Shown here: piece by piece, positions 19,481 to 29,321 of the stretch
How the letters are laid out: every line of letters starts with the position of its first letter
How positions within the stretch are numbered: position 1 is the stretch's first letter
Assembly: GCF_014192335.1 (NCBI RefSeq)
Contig: NZ_JACHXU010000023.1
Coordinates: forward strand, 62,001-126,000
Length of the DNA: 64,000 nt
Direction of reading: 5' to 3'
From: Aporhodopirellula rubra
Lineage (GTDB): Bacteria > Planctomycetota > Planctomycetia > Pirellulales > Pirellulaceae
Translations under genes and position numbers: made by a program
The notes under the pieces: model-generated
What the model was told of the DNA's origin: nothing
Databases searched by the model: none
What the model saw: the letters and a program-made list of their open reading frames with translations, nothing else

Positions 19481-22078
19481 ATGTACGAACGGTTTACAGA
19501 CCGAGCCCGGAAAGTCATGCAGTTGGCTAACCAAGAGGCTCAGCGATTCAATCACGAGTACATCGGTACTGAGCATATTTTGCTCGGGCTGGTGAAAGAG
19601 GGCAGTGGCGTCGCAGCCAATGTGCTGAAAAATCTCGACGTCGATTTGCGAAAAATTCGTCTCGAAGTCGAAAAACTCGTTCAAAGCGGTCCCGAAATGG
19701 TGACCGTCGGCAAATTGCCACAAACCCCGCGGGCTAAGAAAGTCATCGAATATTCGATGGAAGAAGCTCGCAACCTCAATCACAGTTACGTCGGCACGGA
19801 GCACATCCTGCTCGGTCTCTTGCGTGAACAAGAGGGCGTTGCCGCTCAGGTTTTGATGAACCTGGGTTTGAAATTGGAAGACGTCCGCGAAGAGGTTCTC
19901 AATCTCCTCGGCCATGGGCTCGAAGGTGCCGAAGTCGGCGAACGCGGTGGTCGTTCGGGCGAAGGCAGCGAGGGCGGTGGCAGTGGCGGCGGCAGCAGCA
20001 AGAGCGGCAAGAGCAAGACTCCTGCCCTGGACAGTTTCGGTCGTGACCTCACGGAACTCGCTCGCAAGGGTGAACTCGATCCGGTGATCGGGCGTGAACG
20101 TGAGATCGAACGTGCGATCCAAATCCTCTGCCGACGTACCAAGAACAACCCTGTCCTGCTCGGTGAAGCCGGTGTCGGGAAAACCGCGATCATCGAAGGT
20201 TTTGCTCAACGCGTGATCAACGGTGAGGTTCCGGAGATCCTCAGCGAAAAACGAATTGTCGTGCTCGACCTCGCGATGATGGTCGCGGGTACGAAATATC
20301 GCGGACAATTCGAAGAGCGGATCAAAGCCGTCATGACGGAAGTCCGTCGCGTCAAGAACACGATCCTGTTCATCGACGAATTGCACACCCTCGTCGGTGC
20401 CGGTGGTGCTGAAGGTGCGATCGATGCCGCTAACGTTCTCAAACCCGCGCTCGCTCGGGGTGAGATCCAGTGCATCGGTGCAACGACCCTCGACGAGTAC
20501 CGTAAGTACATCGAGAAGGACAATGCTCTGGCACGTCGTTTCCAAGAAATCATGGTCGAACCGACCGGAACCGCCGAAACGATCGAGATCCTCAAGGGAC
20601 TGCGTGAGCGATACGAAGAGCATCACCGCGTTCAATTCACCGACGATGCGGTTGTCGCCGCCGTCGAAATGAGTGAGCGTTACATCACCGCTCGTTGCTT
20701 GCCCGACAAGGCGATCGACGTGATCGATGAAGCGGGTGCACGTGTGCGACTCCGCTCGATGACTCGTCCACCAGACCTCAAAGAAATCGACGAACAAGTC
20801 GAAACGCTGAACAAGGACAAAGAAGACGCGGTTGCCAACCAAGACTTCGAGAAGGCCGCCAATCTGCGTGATCAGGCTGAAAAACTTCGCAAGAAGAAAG
20901 AGAAGATCACTCAAGAATGGCGTGAGAAGAGCCAGCAAACCGATGGCGTCGTCGACGAAGAAGTGATTGCCGAAGTCGTCAGCAAGATGACCGGTATCCC
21001 ACTGACTCGTCTGTCGACCGAAGATTCGCTGCGTCTGCTCAAGATGGAAGACGAACTGCACGAGCGTGTGGTCAGCCAAGAACAAGCCGTCACGGCGATC
21101 GCGAAGGCTGTCCGGCGGAGTCGTTCAGGTCTGAAAGATCCGAAACGGCCAACCGGTTCGTTCATCTTCGCCGGTCCAACGGGTGTCGGTAAAACGTTGC
21201 TCGCCAAGGCACTCGCTGAATACATGTTCGGCGACCCTGACGCGCTCGTGCACATCGACATGTCGGAGTACATGGAGAAACACAACGTCAGCCGACTGAT
21301 CGGGGCACCTCCCGGATTCGTCGGGTACGAAGAGGGCGGTCAGCTCACCGAGAAGATCCGCCGTCGTCCGTACGCAGTGGTCCTGTTCGACGAGATCGAA
21401 AAGGCTCACCCAGACGTATTCAACATGTTGCTGCAGGTGATGGAAGAAGGCCGCTTGACGGACTCCTTCGGTCGCAACGTCGACTTCCGCAACACGATCT
21501 TGATCATGACCACCAACGCCGGCGCGGAAGCGATCAAGAACGAAGCGGCATTCGGTTTTGCGAAACCCGATGGCGACGCGAGCTACGACTCGATGAAATC
21601 ACGCGTGATGGACTCGATCGAACGTGTCTTCCGTCCTGAGTTCCTGAACCGACTCGACGACACGATCATCTTCCGCCACCTGACGACGACCGACCTCAAG
21701 GGCATCATCGATTTCGAATTGCAGAAGGTCCGCGAGCGATTGCTCGAACGCGGATTGGCTCTCGATTTGACCGACGACGCCAAAGAGTTTTTGGTCAAGA
21801 AGGGCAGCAACCTCGATTACGGTGCACGTCCATTGCGTCGTGCTCTCGAGCAACGCATCGAAGACCCGCTCGGCGAAGAATTGCTGCGTGGAACCTTTGT
21901 CGGAAAAGACACGATCGTCATCGACGTCCATCGCGACGACTCTGGCAAGATCACCCGTCTTAACTTCGAAGGCGAAACTCGCGGCCTGCCTGAACCAAAG
22001 GATGCGGAAGAAACCGTTGGCGCCAGTGCAGGATCCGAAGGCGAAAAACCGGAAGAATCGTCCGAAGACAAGTCGTAA
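19481..22078 (+). CDS. clpC: ATP-dependent Clp protease ATP-binding subunit ClpC
   Basis: An 865-residue Hsp100 unfoldase that feeds substrates to the ClpP peptidase. Two Clp N-terminal repeats (about residues 4-145) are followed by a Gly/Ser-rich linker (about 150-178). The first AAA+ domain has Walker A GEAGVGKT at 228-235. A UVR-type coiled region lies around 430-465, typical of ClpC rather than ClpB. The second AAA+ domain has Walker A GPTGVGKT near 570, and a C-terminal D2 small domain closes it. The tail after about residue 830 is acidic and Glu/Ser-rich. All Walker and arginine motifs appear intact. No clpP or mcsAB is in the window. Confidence 0.97.
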   Translation: MYERFTDRARKVMQLANQEAQRFNHEYIGTEHILLGLVKEGSGVAANVLKNLDVDLRKIRLEVEKLVQSGPEMVTVGKLPQTPRAKKVIEYSMEEARNLNHSYVGTEHILLGLLREQEGVAAQVLMNLGLKLEDVREEVLNLLGHGLEGAEVGERGGRSGEGSEGGGSGGGSSKSGKSKTPALDSFGRDLTELARKGELDPVIGREREIERAIQILCRRTKNNPVLLGEAGVGKTAIIEGFAQRVINGEVPEILSEKRIVVLDLAMMVAGTKYRGQFEERIKAVMTEVRRVKNTILFIDELHTLVGAGGAEGAIDAANVLKPALARGEIQCIGATTLDEYRKYIEKDNALARRFQEIMVEPTGTAETIEILKGLRERYEEHHRVQFTDDAVVAAVEMSERYITARCLPDKAIDVIDEAGARVRLRSMTRPPDLKEIDEQVETLNKDKEDAVANQDFEKAANLRDQAEKLRKKKEKITQEWREKSQQTDGVVDEEVIAEVVSKMTGIPLTRLSTEDSLRLLKMEDELHERVVSQEQAVTAIAKAVRRSRSGLKDPKRPTGSFIFAGPTGVGKTLLAKALAEYMFGDPDALVHIDMSEYMEKHNVSRLIGAPPGFVGYEEGGQLTEKIRRRPYAVVLFDEIEKAHPDVFNMLLQVMEEGRLTDSFGRNVDFRNTILIMTTNAGAEAIKNEAAFGFAKPDGDASYDSMKSRVMDSIERVFRPEFLNRLDDTIIFRHLTTTDLKGIIDFELQKVRERLLERGLALDLTDDAKEFLVKKGSNLDYGARPLRRALEQRIEDPLGEELLRGTFVGKDTIVIDVHRDDSGKITRLNFEGETRGLPEPKDAEETVGASAGSEGEKPEESSEDKS

Positions 22079-22111
22079 CGATCTGTCGCGAGTAACGATG
22101 ACTCAATAACG

Positions 22112-22147
22112 AAAGAGCGTCTGAAATTTCAGACGCTCTTTTTTTAT
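22112..22147 (+). terminator. intrinsic terminator of clpC
   Basis: A perfect 15-base inverted repeat reads AAAGAGCGTCTGAAA then its exact complement, ending in a run of seven T residues. It lies 33 bases after the clpC stop. This is the clearest Rho-independent terminator in the window. Confidence 0.92.
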
Positions 22148-22315
22148 ACCCTCGGCTTCCCGCTCAACAGGATCCTCGACGGCATTCAGCGATTGGACTT
22201 CAGTGACCGGGCTGCCGCGGGCGTAACCTCGCAACCTGCAAGATGCATGGCGCGACGGCGAACGAATCGTCACGAATCGATTGGCAAAGCACGTCGACGG
22301 GAGCCCTCGAGCAGC

Positions 22316-23170
22316 CTACCAGCGTCCGGTCCAACGATCCGTTTGAATGATCCGGCGAGCCTCTTCGCTGATGCCGTACTTCAGGTTCGGCTGATTCAAT
22401 TCGAGGAACACGGTGTACTTCTGGTGGACGGCATCGCTGAACACGACTGGCGCGTGTGTGATTCGCAACAGGTGGACGGGAATCCCGTTCCATCGACGAG
22501 TGTAAACGCCCGCGTCGAGTGCTTTCTCGCCTTCCAGGCCGTAGTGACTCGTCAGCGTCGAAATCATTCGCTGAGCGTCGCCGGTAAATCCGTGCAGATT
22601 GATTCGTTGGATCGAACCGGAACGATCGAAGTAATACGTCAACGTTCCCGCGAGATCATCGCTGCGAATCCCCGTCACCACCGGCACCCGCAAACCTTCG
22701 AGCTGCAGGTCCGCGAGCACAGTCGAGACGCGCGAAAATCGGTTGAGAATCATCGGCGGTGTCAAATCAAACCGCAACGCCTCGCGGATGTCGGCCACGT
22801 TGTTGCCCGCGAGACTCGGCGTGGCGTTGGCGTCCTCCGGCATCGCGCCGAGTTTGCGGGCGATGTCCTCTTCGTACCGGTATCGCGACGAAGAAACCGG
22901 TCGCAACGTTTCGACCTGATGATGCGAGTGAACCGGATAGCGATCCGACCCCGGTGTTTGCACCACGCCTCCGACGGGCGCCTCGCCTGCGGCGCTGCTC
23001 CACGGTGCCGACGCGGTCAACGAACCGGCCTCACCGTTGATTTGGCTTGTGATCGTTGCGGTGGCTTCGCGCCCCCATTCGGTTTCATTGGCAACGTACG
23101 GAGTTCCAGCGGCGACGGCTAATACGGCGATCTTTCCAATGCGTCCGCCAATCATCCCTACTTCTCCCAA
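22316..23170 (-). CDS. conserved hypothetical exported protein (284 aa)
   Basis: A 284-residue protein with an N-terminal hydrophobic stretch (about residues 6-24), which could be a signal or anchor. A variable Ser/Ala-rich region follows (about 30-95). The C-terminal half (about 125-284) is mixed alpha/beta and includes a YYFDRSG segment and a regular ending. I recall similar uncharacterised planctomycete proteins but cannot name a domain with confidence. The 309-codon plus-strand frame at 22193-23122 is a shadow. Confidence 0.65.
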   Translation of the reverse strand: MGEVGMIGGRIGKIAVLAVAAGTPYVANETEWGREATATITSQINGEAGSLTASAPWSSAAGEAPVGGVVQTPGSDRYPVHSHHQVETLRPVSSSRYRYEEDIARKLGAMPEDANATPSLAGNNVADIREALRFDLTPPMILNRFSRVSTVLADLQLEGLRVPVVTGIRSDDLAGTLTYYFDRSGSIQRINLHGFTGDAQRMISTLTSHYGLEGEKALDAGVYTRRWNGIPVHLLRITHAPVVFSDAVHQKYTVFLELNQPNLKYGISEEARRIIQTDRWTGRW

Positions 23171-23400
23171 TGCCGATTCACATGATCGAATTTGATGACG
23201 CGACTCTCTCTAAAACGCGAGAGCCGCTCGTTGTTGATCCAGCACGACCCGGCACGCCGCCGAACACTTCGCTATCTCTTCCATCGGCGTCCGCGAGGTT
23301 TAAGCAACCGTAATAATCCGTGCGCCACGACAGCAGTTACGACCGCGACAACCCGTCGACCGAGACGCGGTTTGAACACGCAAAAACCGAACGAAACGCA

Positions 23401-23856
23401 TTACCGGCCGAGATACGTACGGGTGAACCAGAGCGACTCGGCGGTATCCAGATCCCGCACGTTTGCGGAACGTTCATCGAGAGAAAGCAACCGCAGGCGC
23501 GAGCCTGTTTGACCGGGCTCAAAACCGCGAATCAGTAAATCCGCGGAATCATCGATCTCCCAGTCACAGACCACGCCATAGGCAGACGACAACGGCACGT
23601 CGCCGTGAACGGGATCAACGGCACCATGAGTTCCGATCGTGCACGAAACATCGCCCCCCGTCATAAAGCGGTACTCGACAATCTTAGTATCACTGTCGAG
23701 TCGGTACCGCCACTGTTCAGTCAGCAGATGATCCCACGAGACCACCGGCGGACCCGGCACAGCCATGGACGGCGGCACCGGCGAACAACCGCCAATCAAT
23801 ATCAACGCGCCAAATGACGCGAATACCAATAGCAAGACTTTGACGCGACACAACAT
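23401..23856 (-). CDS. putative lipoprotein (151 aa)
   Basis: From the start chosen here there is a basic N-terminus, a hydrophobic core and a lipobox LIGGC with Cys at about residue 24, the classic signal for lipid attachment after signal peptidase II cleavage. The mature part is a short beta-rich domain of about 125 residues that I do not recognise. The frame extends to 23913, but ATG 23856 places the signal peptide at the very start. No partner gene is evident. Confidence 0.65.
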   Translation of the reverse strand: MLCRVKVLLLVFASFGALILIGGCSPVPPSMAVPGPPVVSWDHLLTEQWRYRLDSDTKIVEYRFMTGGDVSCTIGTHGAVDPVHGDVPLSSAYGVVCDWEIDDSADLLIRGFEPGQTGSRLRLLSLDERSANVRDLDTAESLWFTRTYLGR

Positions 23857-23965
23857 CGCACACGTTTTCCGCCGCACCGAAACGCCGACCAGGTTGCTAT
23901 CGCGTTGAAACATAACTGCACCAGCGTCGATTCATCAGTGCCCTACTGAGTATTGAAAGTTTGGG

Positions 23966-24778
23966 CTATTGCGTTTTCATCCGGTCGGCCAATTCTCCCA
24001 TCACAACCCACATTTCTTTTGCGATTTGTAAACTGCGTTCGTCGTAGGTCGCCGATTCTTCCTCGGTGCCATCGGACGCTTTCGGATCGACGTACAGCAT
24101 CGCCACGCGGTCTGTCGCTCCGCGAACGACGGGACAGTTCTCGTCCGCGTGATCGCAACACATCACGGCGATGTATTTCGACTTCGGATTGTGAGCTTCA
24201 TCATAAACCTTGCTAAAGCACATCACCGGCGGATGCGAGTCGCTGAACGACAGGTCATAGAACACGTTCTCGCCGGTCTCGGGCCTCGCGTCTTCATCAC
24301 GACTCACCACGAAACCGGCCCGCCTCAACGACGCGATCGTTCTCGGGTTGCACGCCGTCGCTTCGGTTCCGCCGCTGAAACACACCACATCGTCACGCGT
24401 CAAACCGAAGTGAGCCGCTGCCGTTTGTGCCCAAACCTGTGCGAACTGACTCCTTCGTGAATTGTGAGTGCAGATGAACGTCAACATGACGGGCCTGCTC
24501 TCACGCAATCGCGTTTCGACGACTTTGGTCAATTCGTCGACGACCTCTCGTCGCTCGGGCGACAACGACTCTTTCACTCGCCGCCAATCGGTTTCACCCA
24601 CAAACGCACGAATCGGTTCACGAACGAGGGACTGATTATTCAAGAGTAAAACTCCGAGGCGGGAACCATTCGCATCATCGGCCACTGATGTTTGGCAGGT
24701 GACTCCGAGGAAAACAACACCGAGGCAACCGGCGAAAGCGACTATTCCCCGAGGGGCATTTATTGACAACAGACACAT
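23966..24778 (-). CDS. exported arsenate-reductase-like low-molecular-weight phosphatase
   Basis: A 270-residue protein whose C-terminal domain (about 97-265) is a low-molecular-weight tyrosine phosphatase / arsenate reductase fold. The phosphate loop CTHNSRRS has the CX5R arrangement, with Cys103 and Arg109. Downstream CCDHADENCPV resembles the Cys region of thioredoxin-type ArsC. Unusually, residues 1-35 look like a signal peptide with a hydrophobic core, and residues 40-95 are an extra helical segment. The protein would therefore act outside the cytoplasm, where arsenate reduction is not usual. It could be a phosphatase instead. No ars operon surrounds it. Confidence 0.75.
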   Translation of the reverse strand: MCLLSINAPRGIVAFAGCLGVVFLGVTCQTSVADDANGSRLGVLLLNNQSLVREPIRAFVGETDWRRVKESLSPERREVVDELTKVVETRLRESRPVMLTFICTHNSRRSQFAQVWAQTAAAHFGLTRDDVVCFSGGTEATACNPRTIASLRRAGFVVSRDEDARPETGENVFYDLSFSDSHPPVMCFSKVYDEAHNPKSKYIAVMCCDHADENCPVVRGATDRVAMLYVDPKASDGTEEESATYDERSLQIAKEMWVVMGELADRMKTQ

Positions 24779-25065
24779 AATGATGCGGGGGGTAATGGAG
24801 ACGGCGTGTAGCTTACCAATGCCTTAGAATAGTGACGAGTAGCGACGGTGACGGCGGCTGAACCACGCCAACGTGCGGGCCCAAACCAAACCCGATTCGC
24901 GGGTTTGCGAAGTCGGCAACTCGTAAAATTCACCAAATCGCAATCCGTCACTCGCGAAAGACAGCGTCCACCTCGCGAAATACGCCGGGTGGCTTGATCG
25001 ATGTCGTTTCGGCAGTCACGATAGTATCCAATTGCCTTCCCTCCCACTCCCCCGCCGATCGCGTC
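24779..25065. other. divergent promoter region
   Basis: A 287-base gap between the divergent phosphatase and ferredoxin genes. The ferredoxin frame is open back to 24994, but the extra 24 codons show no conserved features. I see no operator or RNA structure that I can support. Confidence 0.4.
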
Positions 25066-26070
25066 ATGATTCTTGCCGAGAAAACTCGCTCCTGCACGCT
25101 CGTTGTCTCCAAAGGGCAGTCTCGCAACCCGGCGAAACGGGCCCTGGAACAGGCGATCGCGGACGCGGGAGGCAAGATCCCCGATTTAAACGTCCTCGTC
25201 GTCCCGCACCTTTACGATTTGCCGAAAAACGGCGACGCGATCAGTCGGCTCCGCGAAATCGAAGGCGACGTGATTTTGGCGAGCTGGATCTTTCCGCGTG
25301 CAGCCCACTGGGTGCTCGACCGCAACGGCGTCGGAGGCACGCCCGGCGACGTGTTGCTCGGTAACAGCGACGATGAAGACGACGCAGCCGAACCTGAACC
25401 TGCCGCCGAGGCGCAAGACGATTCAACCGAACGGATGACGGACCTTTACCCGCGTCCAAGTCGGAAGATCTTTTGCATCGACCTGAAGTCATCCGAAGAC
25501 ACGACCGAATTCGTCGGTGAGATTCAGCGAATCCTGGGTCTCGACTCCGAAACGAATGACAACCGCTCGTTGCCCATCGTGGGTGGAAAGATCGAGTCGG
25601 TTGAGGAGACCGCGGGCAGGCGTTGGTATCCCGTCATCGACTACAGTAGGTGCACCAATTGCATGGAGTGCGTCGACTTCTGCCTGTTCGGCGTTTACGG
25701 CGTCGATGGTGTCGAAAGCATCATGGTCGAGCAACCCGACAATTGTCGTAAGGGTTGCCCTGCCTGCAGTCGCGTGTGTCCCGAGAACGCAATCATCTTC
25801 CCTCAGCACAAAGCTCCCGCAATCGCCGGTGCCGAAACCGAAGGGGACGAGGGATTCAAGATTGACCTTTCGCAACTGTTTGGTGCCCCTAATGCCGGTG
25901 ACGATCCAATCGCAACGGCGGCGCGTGAACGCGACGAGCAATTGTTACTCGCCGGACGTGGCACCGTCGGAATCGACGAGCGACTGAAGAAACGCCAATC
26001 GGCCCGCAGCAATCAACCGAAAGACGAGCTCGATCGACTCGTCGACACACTCGATGAGATGGACCTTTGA
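25066..26070 (+). CDS. protein with 2x[4Fe-4S] ferredoxin domain
   Basis: A 334-residue soluble protein. Residues 1-95 form a small alpha/beta domain with an unusual ILASWIFPRAAHW strand. An acidic low-complexity linker follows (about 100-125). At 190-245 two [4Fe-4S] motifs are present: Cys196, 199, 202 and 206 (CxxCxxCxxxC), and Cys227, 231, 234 and 238 (CxxxCxxCxxxC). The tail is helical and charged. It likely shuttles electrons to an unknown partner. ATG 25066 is chosen; an in-frame upstream start exists at 24994. Its stop overlaps the TTG start of the next gene, heading a four-gene overlapping operon. Confidence 0.85.
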   Translation: MILAEKTRSCTLVVSKGQSRNPAKRALEQAIADAGGKIPDLNVLVVPHLYDLPKNGDAISRLREIEGDVILASWIFPRAAHWVLDRNGVGGTPGDVLLGNSDDEDDAAEPEPAAEAQDDSTERMTDLYPRPSRKIFCIDLKSSEDTTEFVGEIQRILGLDSETNDNRSLPIVGGKIESVEETAGRRWYPVIDYSRCTNCMECVDFCLFGVYGVDGVESIMVEQPDNCRKGCPACSRVCPENAIIFPQHKAPAIAGAETEGDEGFKIDLSQLFGAPNAGDDPIATAARERDEQLLLAGRGTVGIDERLKKRQSARSNQPKDELDRLVDTLDEMDL

Positions 26071-26810
26071 CCCAAAACACTGATTCCGTCGACACATCCA
26101 CCACTCAGCGAAATATCCTAGGCGTTGCACTCGACATGGATGGGCTGCTGTTCGATACCGAACGCATCTATTACCGCGTCGGTGACGTCGTGCTGCAACG
26201 ACGAGGCTTCCGGTTTTCCAACGAGCTGCAATCTCGAATGATGGGTCGTGTGGGGCTGAGCGCGATCGCGGAAATGATCGCCTTTCATGAACTCAGTGAC
26301 GATCCGGCTGAATTGCTCGAGGAATCCAACTCCGTTTACGGTGAACTGCTGCTCGAACATCTTCGGCCGATGCCCAGCCTCGATCAGTGGATGGAATACC
26401 TGATCAACAGTGGTGTCCCCTTTGGTCTCGCCACCAGCAGCCAGCGTCAGTTCGTAGACATGATTTTGCCGACAACCCATTGGCACGAACAACTCGCGTT
26501 CGTTCTCACCGGTGATGATGTCACCAACGGCAAACCGCACCCTGAGATGTACCTCAAAGCGGCCGCAGCATTGGCCATACCGCCCGGACAAATGCTGGTA
26601 CTCGAGGACAGCGGCAACGGAGCCAACGCTGCGATCGCCGCGGGCGCCGTCACCGTTGCGATTCCCAATGAACATACCCGCGATCAAGCATTTGACGGGA
26701 CGCACCTGATCGCGGAATCATTGAGCGATCCACGGTTATGGGATCTTCTGAAAAAGCACTCGGGCCAGCAAACGTCAGTCGGCGGCCCGACCGCACCGAA
26801 TCGCTCATGA
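26067..26810 (+). CDS. HAD-superfamily phosphatase, beta-phosphoglucomutase-like
   Basis: A 247-residue HAD enzyme with all four motifs: nucleophile Asp23 and acid Asp25 in DMDGLLFD, the Thr-Ser of motif II in LATSS, Lys in GKPHP, and the motif IV acid pair in LEDSGNG. The cap is helical, as in phosphoglucomutase/phosphatase subfamilies, so the likely substrate is a sugar phosphate or nucleotide. The start is TTG at 26067, overlapping the previous stop (TTGA). This start keeps the nucleophile region intact, which the internal ATG at 26137 would not. It overlaps the MnmE-like gene as ATGA. Confidence 0.87.
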   Translation: MTQNTDSVDTSTTQRNILGVALDMDGLLFDTERIYYRVGDVVLQRRGFRFSNELQSRMMGRVGLSAIAEMIAFHELSDDPAELLEESNSVYGELLLEHLRPMPSLDQWMEYLINSGVPFGLATSSQRQFVDMILPTTHWHEQLAFVLTGDDVTNGKPHPEMYLKAAAALAIPPGQMLVLEDSGNGANAAIAAGAVTVAIPNEHTRDQAFDGTHLIAESLSDPRLWDLLKKHSGQQTSVGGPTAPNRS

Positions 26811-28057
26811 ATGCGACGTACGTCAGTCGCATCACTGCTGTGGGTCGATCTGCCGTCGCGGTTGTCAGCGTGATCGGGCATCAAGCCGAAGCGTTCACTC
26901 GCGCTTGCTTTGCACCTGCGACGTCCTCATCATGGACCCCCGGCCAAATCCGCTACGGAACGTGGCGAGCCGACAGGGAAACGCAATCAGACGAAATCGA
27001 AGGCGAGTCCGTCGTGTTAACGCCTTTGGCCGAAAACCACTTCGAAATTCACGGCCACGGGGGATCCGCCGCGGTCAATCGAATCATCCAATCGCTCGTT
27101 GAGCTCGGTGCCACCCACGTCGACTCAGCCGAGTGGGCGAGTCTCTCTGCGTCGTTTCGCGATCAGGAATTCGAACCGTTGATCGCGGAAGCGGAGTCTG
27201 TCCTGACGCAATGCACAACACGCCGCAACGCAGCGACCGCGCTCGCGCAAACCCGCGGCTCGCTTCTGAGATGGACTTGCGACTGGATCGATCGAATCCA
27301 CACCGAAATCGCAGGAGATGAACTCGAAAAGGGATCAGACCATTCGTCGTCTGTATTGCTCGCAGAACTGCGTGCCTCGGCATCGGACGTCTTATTGCGA
27401 GCGTCGACGGGAATGCACCTCACGGCCCCCTACCGCGTCGTGCTCGCCGGGCCACCAAACGTCGGCAAGAGCAGCTTGGTCAACCGAATCGTCGGCTACG
27501 GGCGCAGCATCACGCATGACGCCGCGGGAACCACTCGCGACGTCGTCGACTGCGACACCGTGATCGACGGACTGGCCATCCGTCTGGGCGATACCGCGGG
27601 AATTCGTGCTGGCGGTGATGTGATCGAACAAGAAGGAATCCGACGAGGATCGCTCGCGATTGCCAACGCCGATCTCGTGGTAATGGTCCTCGACCCGAAT
27701 TCTCTCGCCGACGCCGATTCGATACAGAAAACCATCACCTCTCACAATCCCGACGCATCGATTCTACGTGTTCTCAACAAAGCCGACCGTCTTCTCGAAA
27801 CGGCAGAGGAAACACACTCTGAATCAACGTGGCTCCGCACCATCGCGCATGACGCGGAGGCGCAGCAGAACGGAATCGAAGCACTCAAGAAAGCAATCTC
27901 CTCGACCCTTCGTCCACTCGAGTTTGACCACTCATCGGCAATGCCGATCGTGCCTCGTCACGTCCATTGGCTGAGTCAGATCGTAGGCAGTGCCAATCTT
28001 CGCCAATCAGTCGAACGTTTGACCGCACTTCGCGCCGGAGCGGAGACCGGCACGTGA
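26807..28057 (+). CDS. MnmE/TrmE-like GTPase, degenerate paralogue
   Basis: A 416-residue GTPase of the MnmE group. The G domain (about 208-345) is complete: G1 GPPNVGKS at 215-222, AGTTRD at 240-245, G3 DTAG at 262-265 and G4 NKAD at 324-327. The N-terminal region (1-115) has the weak MnmE folate-domain pattern with HGHGG at 82-86. The canonical EFTKRAF and GKLDL region is unrecognisable, however. The C-terminal CIGK-type motif with the essential Cys is absent and the C-terminus stops short. MnmE is normally about 450 residues. Whether it still modifies tRNA wobble uridines is doubtful. It overlaps both neighbours by ATGA and GTGA. Confidence 0.8.
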   Translation: MNATYVSRITAVGRSAVAVVSVIGHQAEAFTRACFAPATSSSWTPGQIRYGTWRADRETQSDEIEGESVVLTPLAENHFEIHGHGGSAAVNRIIQSLVELGATHVDSAEWASLSASFRDQEFEPLIAEAESVLTQCTTRRNAATALAQTRGSLLRWTCDWIDRIHTEIAGDELEKGSDHSSSVLLAELRASASDVLLRASTGMHLTAPYRVVLAGPPNVGKSSLVNRIVGYGRSITHDAAGTTRDVVDCDTVIDGLAIRLGDTAGIRAGGDVIEQEGIRRGSLAIANADLVVMVLDPNSLADADSIQKTITSHNPDASILRVLNKADRLLETAEETHSESTWLRTIAHDAEAQQNGIEALKKAISSTLRPLEFDHSSAMPIVPRHVHWLSQIVGSANLRQSVERLTALRAGAETGT

Positions 28058-29283
28058 GCGTTAACTCATTCCATCATCGAATACTCGGCGCGATCACGCC
28101 CGAACTGCATGCCCGACTCAATGAACTCAGTAACGATCCGGGATCAAAATCGAATCAGGATGCGTTCACGTCAGCCCAGCGAGCCGTGTTGGTCGACATT
28201 GCGTCACTGCAAGTGAAAGCGAAACGGACATTCGGTGCCGCCGCCAATCCCGAAGATGCGTGGTGGGTCACCCGCCGTGGGTTGCAACAATCCACGCATT
28301 ACCGCGTGGCGGCGTTAAAGGCGAGCTGGATGGGCGACCACCCCGTCGCGGATCTCTGTTGCGGACTCGGCAGCGACTTGATCGCGTTTGCCCGTCGCGG
28401 ACAAACCGTGGGTGTCGACATCGACACCGACGTTCTGTCTTTCACCCTGTCCAACCTACACGCGGCAGGCACGACGGCAGAACTGCGTGAACTCGACGTC
28501 ACCCAAACACGCCCATCTGACCTGTTCGGCGACTCTGAGTTACTCCACATTGATCCGGATCGTCGCGCCGACGGGCAACGTCATACAGACGCCGACAACC
28601 TCGTCCCCTCTTGGGAACGCGTGTGCGAACTGATGGACGCGACACGGGGCGGATTAGTCAAACTGGCTCCCGCCACCCAACTCTCTGACGTACAATCCGT
28701 AGGCCTCCACCGGACATGGATTTCCACCTCCGGCAGCGTCCGTGAACAAACTGCGATCTACGGCGACACCCTCGACAACGTATGGTTGACCGAACAAGGT
28801 TTGCGAGCAGGCGAGCGTTCCGCGATCACCATCCGTGATGGAGTCCCACACGCGTATACCGAGCCGACCTCAGGAGAATTACCAGACAACGCACCGGAGA
28901 AAGGTGTCGGAGAATGGATCGTCGATCCGGACGCCGCAATCCGTGCCGCCGGTTTGACTGAATCGTTTGCCCGCGCCATTGGCGCCCGAACGATCGGCTC
29001 GGCGAGTGGATTTCTGACCTGCGATTCGCTCGACGCGTTACAGCCGTGGGCGTCCATGGCAATGGTTGCGAGGGTGATCGAAGTCGTCGGCTGCGACGAC
29101 CGAAAACTGAGACGCTGCTTCCGGGCTCGCAAAGCCTACCCGGATTTAATCAAGGTCCGCGGCAGCGATCTCGATCCGACGCAGTTGGGCCGCAAAATGA
29201 AAAGCTGCGGCGACGCGCCACTGGGGCTATGGATCGGACGCGACGGAAAGAGAACCTACGCCGCGATCACCGAACCGATCTAG
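28054..29283 (+). CDS. class I SAM methyltransferase with THUMP-like domain
   Basis: A 409-residue methyltransferase. The SAM motif DLCCGLGSD lies at about 100-108, followed by VDID (acid that binds the ribose) near 121-124 and a catalytic-type DPDR near 165-170. The C-terminal part (about 320-409), with VRGSD and a final RDGKR strand, resembles the THUMP-like domain found in RNA-modifying methyltransferases. The start is GTG at 28054, overlapping the stop of the GTPase gene, so it is translationally coupled. RNA methylation is the favoured inference, in keeping with the neighbouring MnmE-like GTPase, but the target is unknown. Confidence 0.82.
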   Translation: MSVNSFHHRILGAITPELHARLNELSNDPGSKSNQDAFTSAQRAVLVDIASLQVKAKRTFGAAANPEDAWWVTRRGLQQSTHYRVAALKASWMGDHPVADLCCGLGSDLIAFARRGQTVGVDIDTDVLSFTLSNLHAAGTTAELRELDVTQTRPSDLFGDSELLHIDPDRRADGQRHTDADNLVPSWERVCELMDATRGGLVKLAPATQLSDVQSVGLHRTWISTSGSVREQTAIYGDTLDNVWLTEQGLRAGERSAITIRDGVPHAYTEPTSGELPDNAPEKGVGEWIVDPDAAIRAAGLTESFARAIGARTIGSASGFLTCDSLDALQPWASMAMVARVIEVVGCDDRKLRRCFRARKAYPDLIKVRGSDLDPTQLGRKMKSCGDAPLGLWIGRDGKRTYAAITEPI

Positions 29284-29321
29284 CACCACCGTTGCGAGAT
29301 CGGCAGTTCGCGCAACGCACC

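Noticed and set aside
19289-21085. 598-codon open frame on the minus strand, inside clpC
   Set aside because: It is a mirror frame of the GC-rich, codon-biased clpC gene; its translation has no known family, and clpC is beyond doubt.
22193-23122. 309-codon plus-strand frame
   Set aside because: Opposite a hypothetical gene with a plausible signal segment; composition is Arg-rich, as in shadow frames.
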